Assembly (NCBI RefSeq): GCF_037975245.1
Contig: NC_092565.1
Location: 5,467,999-5,531,998, forward strand
Length of the DNA stretch: 64,000 nucleotides
From: Apostichopus japonicus
Taxonomy: Eukaryota; Echinodermata; Holothuroidea; Aspidochirotida; Stichopodidae
Direction: 5' to 3'
In this document: positions 60,201-64,000 of the stretch, piece by piece
How the letters are laid out: each line of letters starts with the position of its first letter
How positions within the stretch are numbered: the first letter of the stretch is position 1
Notes under the pieces: model-generated
Databases searched by the model: none
What the model was told of the DNA's origin: nothing
What the model saw: only the letters and a program-made list of their open reading frames with translations
Program-made: the position numbers and the translations under genes

Positions 60201-62996
60201 AACAACACTATCTGCTGTTAAAGTGTCCATTAAAACAATGTTGTATAAGCATACATTGAATGATAGTGTACGGTTACTGCATACAACGACACTAGAATGG
60301 AAAATACTCTTAACACTAGATGTAACACTTTCACTATATCTGCTGTTTGGGATTTAATACTGTGTCATTCAATTATAAAGACCACAGATAATCCTTTCAT
60401 TGTGAATGCTCTGTTTGCTCATTATAAGTATACTCTAATTAGTATTCAGTAAGGGGGTTATCAGCAGCTGACCTGATTAGTACAGTGTTTTCTGAAGTTA
60501 TTGCCTAGATCGGGAATTTGTACCTGTTCAATCAGGAACAAAGCTTTACACATTACAAAAAACAAAAACAAAAAACTGAATTTCTATTGAAATATGAGTT
60601 CTGTCTAATGGGGGTGGGGGGAGGGGGGGGGAGCTCTCTCTCTCCCTGTCCCTTTCAGTGCAGCAATGGCTTCATAGGGGTCATTACTAGCTGAGGGCTG
60701 GATCGCTCAGTTCATGGTAGAGCATTTTACTTGCAAGTCGTTAGTCTTGTGTCATTTAACAGGGGTTTGGCGCTGCCCGGTTGAGAAGGCACCAGTTTTC
60801 TGATGGGTCGCAAATGGTTGAATGCATATCCAGCCTTTTGACCCATCAGCGCTTTCTTAGAAGGCAGTGAACTGGTAGCAACTTATGCCCAATCTGCACC
60901 CTGGGCATTAATATAGTCATTTTATTTTTTTCGAAAATCAGTTTAGATTGTCTGACCTTTGTTTGTGTTCTTTTGTTGTTGTTGTTGTTTTTCTTTATTT
61001 CTGAATTACCCCCTCTCTCATGGAACATGGGTGACTCTTATATTGATATCTGAGGATGAAAGAGTAGGTAAAATTTTGTACGATTTTGTGAAGCGCTTTG
61101 AGATCATATCTTTGATGTAAAGCGCTATATAAGAATAAATTATTATGATTATTATTATTAAAATGAGACTGATTTCTTTGCATCTGTTTCTTACAGAATC
61201 GTTCACGTGATGTTGGATGAGATTGTTGGAAGCACCGTCCACCGATGTCTGGAGCCCGTCCTAATGGAGGCCAGTGTAAGTTACTAGATAATGAACATTA
61301 ACTAAAGACTGCATAGAGATGAATTTTGGAAAAGTTATGGATGGTCAGTTTATCCGTCCAGTTGCATCGGTATATTACTTTGGTTATTAATAATGGCAAA
61401 ACTTTTGAATATAAATATTCTGCTAATTCTGGGAATTTTGAAAATTCTGGATATTTAGAGAGATATCAGAAAAGTGTAAAATAAACTGCTTGATATGGAG
61501 TACAAAATGCTAGTGTAGGTAAATATATAATAGGCGGAGCTACTCACAATTGGATCATAGCAGGGTCAAAGGTGAACTGAAACAAAAAAAGACTATGAAA
61601 AGACACATTAAACATAAACAGATGGACAACCATTTCTGGAATAAGAAGATGTGATTGGACATGACGAACATATAGAAACGAGACAGATAAATGCAAATTG
61701 GGCGTTGTGGTCAAGTGGTTAAGGCAGTGGACTTGTGATCTAAGGATTACAGGTTCGAGCCCTGGCCAGATCATTGCGTTGTGTCCTTGGTCAAGGCACT
61801 TTATCTCCATTGCCTCTCTTCACCCAGGTGTATAAATGGGGACTTGCGAGGTGACTTGTAAATATAGTTACGTGCCCCGGTTTGTGGCTGCACCCTATGA
61901 GAAGTCCCCCAGGGGACACGTGGCTGTGGTGCACTGTGGTGCCCCAGGAGAGATTGTTTGAATTGTGCACACTTTGGTGTGTAGGTGTGACAAGTTACCA
62001 ATGACCAGGGCTAAGTACAGCGCGGCGAGACTTTATTGTAAGTTGCGCTATATAAGAACTGTTAATTATTATGATTATTATTATAAAATTAATAGAGAAA
62101 ATGGCTAAGCAGGACCAGCAATAATGCAAATACAAAGTTAAACAAAATATAACTAAAAAAAAAACAACTTTGGAGAAGATCCTGGTAGGATCAATCTGTC
62201 AGACACTCTAACTTCGGAAAAATTTTTAGGAACTTTACAGTTGATGTTTGCCCTTGAATATGGTACATAACTGGAATAATTTATCAGGGGAAATTGTGGA
62301 GAACAGTCCTTTTTTTTCAGCCCTGGTACAGACAACTTTCTTGAGATATCACTACAGATTGGATAATGGGCACCCATGTAATATTGACTATTTTTAAAAA
62401 CAATGTAAAGTTACACTAATGAAGTTTTTTTTGTGTATTTACATTTGGAGGTCGGTGCAAAAAGGGTGGAGCAAGGGCGACCTTGGAGATTGTGGTTTCA
62501 GAGGAGTTTGTGGTTCAGGGCCAAAATTACCTTTATATGCCTCTCTGATTGCAAAAAGCTCCTATAAAAAATACTTTTCTTCACATTTGCTGTTTACTAG
62601 TGCCAAAAATGTTTTTATTTTTTTAATATTTTTTTTTATTATTGTCATCTTTAATGAGGGTAGTCCTGCTCAGTGCACAAAGCACTGCTTTCCAGAGGAG
62701 CCCTCAATACAAAATTTGTATACAATATTATGCAGTAGAAAAACGGTAAACATCCAAAATCACTAAAAAGGACGGCAAAAAGATAGACAAACAAATATCA
62801 GACATCTAAACAAAAATATATAAGTTTTTATATTGCGTTAAAAAATATTAACATTTGGCAAGCATTTCAAATTTGGGGGAAGACTGTTCCACAAACTTTA
62901 AAAAAAAAAATTTATAAAGAAATTTTAAATATTAACTGTTTTTTTCTCCTTTGTTTTCATACTTAGATTGTGGATGTTATCTGTGAGAGAAGCTAA
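23399..62996 (+). CDS. VPS51: VPS51, subunit of the GARP and EARP vesicle-tethering complexes (20 coding exons)
   Basis: Exons: 23399-23423 (or 23429), 23946-24146, 25471-25556, 26336-26491, 27163-27236, 29776-29908, 31224-31312, 32123-32267, 33061-33164, 34201-34318, 36499-36679, 37762-37901, 39899-40021, 41525-41629, 45543-45683, 46458-46690, 52679-52805, 55125-55237, 61197-61275, 62967-62996. Every junction is GT-AG and in phase; the product is 800 (or 802) residues plus TAA, against about 780 in human. Similarity runs over nearly the whole length: [18 protein letters not shown] near 80, [20 protein letters not shown]-like block near 105, [15 protein letters not shown] near 383, [12 protein letters not shown] at 608, SSDSSKRTF near 662, LFSERIEIF and [14 protein letters not shown] before 727, VICERS at the end. 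Vps51 is a long coiled-coil/helical-rod subunit that joins VPS52, VPS53 and VPS54 (GARP, trans-Golgi) or VPS50 (EARP, recycling endosomes) and tethers endosome-derived vesicles. Exon calls rest on homology and phase. Confidence 0.96.
25770..26098. repeat. ATCCATATATGTAT-type microsatellite and A-rich simple sequence, VPS51 intron 3
   Basis: 25770-25950 is an imperfect TATCCATATATG repeat. 25955-26098 continues as AAGAAAT/CAAGAACATAT simple sequence. Open frames on both strands here are repeat translations, not genes. Confidence 0.85.
28245..28900 (+). other. Promoter-like GC-richer block in VPS51 intron 5, possible LTR or old insertion
   Basis: Base composition is less AT-rich than its surroundings. 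A TATA-like CTATATAAGAGAC lies at 28519-28531, followed by unique sequence. Upstream, at about 28165, a GTAATAAAATG with GT-rich sequence resembles a poly(A) signal. No paired LTR, gag or pol was found, so this is only a suggestion of a retroelement fragment. Confidence 0.2.
29076..29598. repeat. (CCTTA)n / TTACC-type satellite, VPS51 intron 5
   Basis: About 520 bases made almost entirely of CCTTA, CCATA and CCTAA pentamers with a recurring TAAGACATT interruption that marks a higher-order unit of 60-80 bases. It ends about 180 bases before the exon 6 acceptor. It is not the animal telomere repeat (TTAGGG). Its open frame is a repeat artefact. Confidence 0.95.
29776..33164 (+). CDS. VPS51: VPS51 exons 6-9: central helical region
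   Basis: Residues 181-338. Exon 6 carries the [18 protein letters not shown] block. Exon 7 carries the [20 protein letters not shown] block, equal to the ELLLALGEP segment of human. Exon 8 is the least conserved part, acidic, ending [10 protein letters not shown]. Exon 9 opens [19 protein letters not shown] possible extra 21-nt in-frame exon lies between exons 8 and 9 (32873-32893). Confidence 0.93.
30025..30061. repeat. (TA)n microsatellite, VPS51 intron 6
   Basis: Short TA run just after exon 6. Confidence 0.9.
30200..30835. repeat. (GGAT)n/(GAAT)n tetranucleotide satellite, VPS51 intron 6
   Basis: About 630 bases of GGATGGATGAAT-type sequence. Longer units of about 110 bases with GGAAGGATTGATATGTGTTT recur at about 30384, 30483 and 30597. 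Minus-strand open frames are artefacts. Confidence 0.92.
33512..34060. repeat. (GTGA)n satellite, VPS51 intron 9
   Basis: About 550 bases of GTGA tetramers with GTGACTGA, GTTAGTGT and GTGCATGA variants arranged in longer repeating blocks. It ends about 140 bases before the exon 10 acceptor. Confidence 0.95.
34201..40021 (+). CDS. VPS51: VPS51 exons 10-13: middle region
   Basis: Residues 338-525. Exon 11 holds [20 protein letters not shown], aligned with [15 protein letters not shown] of human. Exon 12 holds [19 protein letters not shown]. Exon 13 holds [20 protein letters not shown] and the membrane-proximal-like [13 protein letters not shown], a soluble helix in the family rather than a membrane segment. 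Introns 10 (34319-36498), 11 (36680-37761) and 12 (37902-39898) hold no other gene; intron 11 has G-rich and GA-rich stretches at 36775-36870 and 36965-37045. Confidence 0.93.
39110..39179. mobile_element. Right end of a hAT-type element, VPS51 intron 12
   Basis: The stretch ends GTTAGGGAACCCTG, preceded by GGGTTCGTGGGGGGAAAAA. This matches the terminus of the small hAT-like element at 51600-51657. No paired left end with a target duplication was found, so it is probably a degraded or solo end. Confidence 0.45.
40563..41524 (+). repeat. ~60-bp tandem array of exon 14 splice-acceptor copies, VPS51 intron 13
   Basis: About sixteen units of 59-62 bases, each of the form TTAATTTGATCCTT...CTCTCAG followed by GATCTGTCAGAAGTCAGTCA and CCTTGTAAATAT. 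GATCT units begin near 40615, 40676, 40735, 40795, 40855, 40916, 40977, 41037, 41097, 41158, 41219, 41281, 41340, 41403 and 41465. The final copy is the true acceptor and the first ~20 bases of exon 14 (GATCTTTCAGAGGGCAGTCA at 41525). Thirteen of the fifteen upstream copies keep AG before GATCT; two have GG. Reading from any typical copy in the exon 14 frame meets a TGA within about 15 codons. Confidence 0.95.
41525..41629 (+). CDS. VPS51: VPS51 exon 14
   Basis: Residues 526-560, starting [16 protein letters not shown] and ending [13 protein letters not shown], aligned with PPALLLLLSRLCLDYE of human. Its first ~20 bases belong to the tandem array that precedes it, and a 69-bp minisatellite begins 51 bases after its donor. 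The exon frame has no stop in the following intron for 1.4 kb, so intron retention would yield a long repeat tail. Confidence 0.93.
41681..43266. repeat. 69-bp minisatellite, 23 copies, VPS51 intron 14
   Basis: Each unit reads GGAGTTATAGTTGGGCAGCA, then TCTGACTCTTTCAGTACTCC, then TGGGTGGGTTCGTGACAGCA and CACTCCAA, 69 bases in all. Units differ at only a few positions. As 69 is divisible by three, frames stay open: plus strand to 43048, repeating a 23-residue unit containing [10 protein letters not shown] and TPGWVRDST; minus strand 43056-41623 likewise. Copies 20 and 23 carry a two-base change (TTCACAGTACTC) that shifts the frame and ends the long plus-strand frame. No promoter or start supports a gene; these are repeat-driven open frames. 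Confidence 0.96.
43267..44715. other. VPS51 intron 14, nothing recognised
   Basis: AT-rich intron sequence between two tandem arrays; no exon or mobile-element signature seen. Confidence 0.4.
44717..44968. repeat. 18-19 bp minisatellite, VPS51 intron 14
   Basis: About thirteen copies of TTTTTGATCTATAATCTGG, varying in T-run length. Confidence 0.93.
45543..46690 (+). CDS. VPS51: VPS51 exons 15-16
   Basis: Residues 561-685. Exon 15: [16 protein letters not shown], then a block ending [14 protein letters not shown], equal to LLTHYVKVQGLVIS of human. Exon 16 is the most conserved block: [20 protein letters not shown], then [39 protein letters not shown]. Exon 16 is distinctly GC-rich compared with its flanks. 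Intron 15 (45684-46457) is G-rich low-complexity sequence without other genes. Confidence 0.95.
46709..47905. repeat. 75-bp minisatellite, ~16 copies, VPS51 intron 16
   Basis: Unit: TCTAGAGTAGCATAGATCAT, GGTAACGCATCGCAGTTGAA, ACAGATGTAGTCTAGATTTA, TTCTAGTCTATTGTG. The array starts about 20 bases after the exon 16 donor. Central copies (46950-47560) are nearly identical; edge copies are diverged, a sign of ongoing homogenisation by unequal exchange. Confidence 0.95.
47906..50150. other. VPS51 intron 16, no gene recognised
   Basis: AT-rich sequence with a pyrimidine tract at 48291-48352. Short open frames (47939-48133, 49159-49383) have no recognisable domain. Confidence 0.4.
50160..52235. repeat. 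Old, diverged long-period repeat, VPS51 intron 16
   Basis: A recognisable phrase of the type CTGATCCAAAGGATCAGT, often preceded by TTTACAGCTC or GCTGCTTAAT, recurs near 50195, 50635, 50785, 50985, 51215, 51370 and 52195. Between copies, similar AT-rich text recurs (GATGCAA..AGATCATAA, TTAATTAAT). Spacing is irregular, about 150-450 bases where copies are adjacent. It looks like an ancient satellite or nested duplications. Confidence 0.55.
51600..51657. mobile_element. 58-bp hAT-like miniature element with perfect 8-bp TSD
   Basis: It begins CAGGGGTTCCCTAA and ends TTAGGGACACCCTG, which are imperfect inverted repeats. CCGTAGAA flanks it exactly on both sides (51592-51599 and 51658-51665). The ends CAGGG...CCCTG and the 8-bp target duplication are typical of the hAT superfamily. 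At 58 bases it is little more than two terminal repeats. Confidence 0.8.
52679..55237 (+). CDS. VPS51: VPS51 exons 17-18: C-terminal domain
   Basis: Residues 685-765. Exon 17: [20 protein letters not shown], then [14 protein letters not shown]. Exon 18: [20 protein letters not shown], then [14 protein letters not shown]. Both align almost without gaps to human. Intron 17 carries a candidate retroelement insertion; intron 18 starts with a minisatellite. Confidence 0.95.
52829..53248 (+). mobile_element. Candidate retroelement insertion (420 bp) with 10-bp flanking duplication, VPS51 intron 17
   Basis: The same 10 bases, ACCTAGGGAC, lie at 52819-52828 and 53249-53258. The enclosed segment is GC-richer than the intron and ends GGCAAAGCAGCAACAACAA, a simple A-rich tail, as in SINEs or 5'-truncated LINEs. 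Near its right end an inverted repeat, ATTCTCTTGT/ACAAGAGAAT around a TATATA loop (about 53176-53207), could form a hairpin. No reverse transcriptase was recognised. Confidence 0.5.
53259..55124. other. VPS51 intron 17, nothing recognised
   Basis: Non-coding; G runs at 53522-53552 and 53816-53837. Open frames at 53398-53729 are short and without domain features. Confidence 0.4.
55268..56262. repeat. 22-bp minisatellite with higher-order structure, VPS51 intron 18
   Basis: The first ~450 bases are about twenty copies of CTCAGTTACTCGTGGGTAGC plus two bases (GG or AA). From about 55700 the units diverge into longer composite repeats mixing GGGTAACAGCTCAGGGGCTC, GTGGTAGCGGCTCAGTTACT and CGTTCACAGTGG. 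The array starts about 30 bases after the exon 18 donor. Local open frames are repeat artefacts. Confidence 0.93.
56263..59030. other. VPS51 intron 18, no gene recognised
   Basis: Non-coding sequence. Contains a pyrimidine-rich tract at 57310-57400 and a CAGCACAGTACAG repeat at 57717-57745. Open frames 57173-57457 (minus) and 57825-58088 (plus) translate simple sequence or lack domain features. Confidence 0.4.
59040..59640 (-). mobile_element. Penelope-like element remnant with GIY-YIG endonuclease, degenerate
   Basis: The minus strand translates to [20 protein letters not shown] then LKNHTKSI, and in another frame [17 protein letters not shown], then [10 protein letters not shown]. The order C-x2-C, YVGETG, H near the basic helix, HxNLP and a final KYWI is that of the C-terminal GIY-YIG nuclease of Penelope-like retroelements. 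Upstream on the same strand, [16 protein letters not shown] resembles the cysteine-bearing linker before it. In-frame stops and frameshifts show it is inactive. No reverse-transcriptase part was found. Confidence 0.7.
59746..59862. repeat. (TA)n-rich microsatellite, VPS51 intron 18
   Basis: TATATA and TATGTA/TTTATA repeats, about 115 bases. The open frame over it is Y/I low complexity. Confidence 0.9.
60083..60300. repeat. Inverted AT-rich repeat followed by a duplicated ~75-bp unit
   Basis: 60083-60140 is an imperfect palindrome centred on GTTAAAGCTTTAAC with TATATA arms ending AGTATAT/ATATACT. Next come two diverged tandem copies starting AGTGTCCA (60142 and 60221) and each ending TTACTGCATACAAC plus ACACTA. 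Possibly the end of an unrecognised mobile element. Confidence 0.55.
60695..61161 (+). mobile_element. tRNA-derived SINE (degenerate), just upstream of VPS51 exon 19
   Basis: The head GGATCGCTCAGTTCATGGTA with GAGCATTTTACTTGCAAGTC resembles a tRNA 5' half (A box and anticodon region); the B box is degraded. The 3' end AAGCGCTATATAAGAATAAA followed by TTATTATGATTATTATTATT is a tail shared with L2/RTE-like elements. It ends about 35 bases before the exon 19 acceptor. Confidence 0.65.
61197..62996 (+). CDS. VPS51: VPS51 exons 19-20: C-terminus
   Basis: Residues 765-800. Exon 19 encodes [20 protein letters not shown] then VLMEAS; exon 20 encodes only IVDVICERS and TAA (62994-62996), matching the VVEVICERG end of human VPS51. 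Exon 19 lies between two SINE copies. Confidence 0.93.
61700..62087 (+). mobile_element. tRNA-derived SINE, VPS51 intron 19
   Basis: The head GGCGTTGTGGTCAAGTGGTT carries an A box; GGTTCGAGCCC at 61752-61762 is a nearly perfect B box, so it keeps an internal Pol III promoter. The body holds the phrase CAAGGCACTTTATCTCCATT followed by GCCTCTCTTCACCCAGGTGT, known to me as common in echinoderm and other invertebrate SINEs. The tail is GCGCTATATAAGAACTG and ATT repeats. The tRNA part has no acceptor-stem pairing, so it is not a functional tRNA gene. Confidence 0.85.
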
Positions 62997-63157
62997 CCGT
63001 CTCATAAATAATTCCATAAAACTAATTATGTAATGACAGACGACGCCAAGAACCAGACATGTCTGTGTTGCAGACAGTGCTAGAGTTCATCGAGAGTTGG
63101 AGTATAACTGGGATTTTTCGAATGTGCAAAAAATGTATACTATTTTTACGATGATGT

Positions 63158-63163
63158 AATAAA
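63158..63163 (+). terminator. Poly(A) signal AATAAA, VPS51
   Basis: First canonical signal after the VPS51 stop, 162 bases downstream, followed by GTTCGTGTC. Gives a 3' UTR of about 185 bases. Usage is inferred. Confidence 0.6.
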
Positions 63164-63184
63164 ATGTTCGTGTCAAACATATGT

Positions 63185-64000
63185 ATACAACTCTAACTAG
63201 ATGCTAGGTTTAGGTTCTTAAACTTTGCTACTAACTCTTTGTAACCTCACATTTGTTTTCACTTTTAACAAAACGTGGAAAAAAAACAAATTGTCACATT
63301 GGTTCATATTATTAAGGGTCTCTTCTCTGTGGGACATTGTTTTGGTACTTTGAAGGCCAACTCTGTATTATAATAGAATATTCTGCCTATGGACTAATAT
63401 GTAGATTAGATGATGCCTGGTATACACCTCCGCCATGAGAATGTGTTGTTTCTAGATCTGATTTTGTGATTCACAAAATTTGTGATTTCATATCGCTCAG
63501 CGTCGTAGAGCAGAAGATCACAGTATCGTTTGATGCATATTTGGATGCCAGACTGTGAAATAACCATCTACAGTTTAGTGGTTTCTCACCCCTGGACGAC
63601 AACCAGAATTTTAAGCGAGTTCGCCGATTCATAGCATAGACTACCCCGACAGTATGCTCATAAAATCACCAAGGTCGATTTGAAGGTTGTACTGGTACCA
63701 GGAGCAAATTTGGATTAGTAGTAAAAGAACTAGTGCAAAAATGGTGTACTCGTATCCTTGCTGTAATCCACACTGGTGGTACTCATGCCTTCGGTTTAAT
63801 TCAATAATATCCATATCCGTTTTGAAGATGATAAATTTAATACTAAATACAGTATCAACTGTTTTCTTAGGATGTCAAACATCTGTTGTGAGTTCATAAA
63901 GATGTGGGCAGATGTGCTTGGGTGGCAGGGCAAACCCTTGTCCAAAAAAATAGTTCTACCATATTGAGACTTGAACTTTGAACTATCTGCACAAAGGTCT
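63185..64000. other. Intergenic downstream of VPS51, nothing recognised
   Basis: AT-rich DNA with no recognisable exon or repeat. The open frame at 63687-63899 has no domain features. Confidence 0.4.

Noticed and set aside
61700-61772. tRNA gene candidate with A and B boxes
   Set aside because: No acceptor-stem pairing and a SINE body and tail follow directly; it is the tRNA-derived head of a SINE.

Overview
This is a 64 kb piece of an animal nuclear genome. Genes are split into short exons with GT-AG introns of 0.5-6 kb, the background is AT-rich, and the sequence is full of microsatellites, minisatellites, SINE/LINE remnants and long G or C runs. Gene content and repeat style suggest a marine invertebrate deuterostome, most likely an echinoderm such as a sea cucumber. 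That placement is an inference; no species-diagnostic sequence was identified.

Five protein-coding genes were resolved by joining exons in frame. (1) The window opens inside the last exon of a class A GPCR (+, ends 674). (2) ATP5ME, mitochondrial ATP synthase subunit e, lies on the minus strand in four small exons (11562 down to 7939). (3) An ARL10-like small GTPase with an N-terminal membrane anchor lies on the plus strand (12708-16486, four exons). (4) HIGD2A, a cytochrome c oxidase assembly factor, lies on the minus strand in two exons (23266 down to 22374). (5) VPS51, the GARP/EARP tethering-complex subunit, fills the remaining 40 kb on the plus strand (23399-62996, 20 coding exons, about 800 residues, essentially complete). 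ATP5ME/ARL10 and HIGD2A/VPS51 are two head-to-head pairs, the second with only 132 bp between start codons.

The first 7.7 kb is mostly non-coding and holds a LINE 3' remnant, a hAT-type MITE with an 8-bp target duplication, a perfect 54-bp palindrome and TA repeats. The 3.8 kb after ARL10 is 3' UTR and intergenic DNA, followed by a 1.2 kb interspersed repeat.

The most unusual region is VPS51 from exon 13 to exon 19. The acceptor and first ~20 nt of exon 14 are the last unit of a ~16-copy, ~60-bp tandem array, most copies of which still carry AG|GATCT. Fifty bases after the exon 14 donor a 23-copy, 69-bp minisatellite begins; it is open in frame with exon 14. Two further minisatellites (75 bp and ~22 bp units) start within about 20-30 bp of the donors of exons 16 and 18. 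SINEs lie on both sides of exon 19. No CRISPR array, operon, rRNA gene or convincing functional tRNA gene is present.
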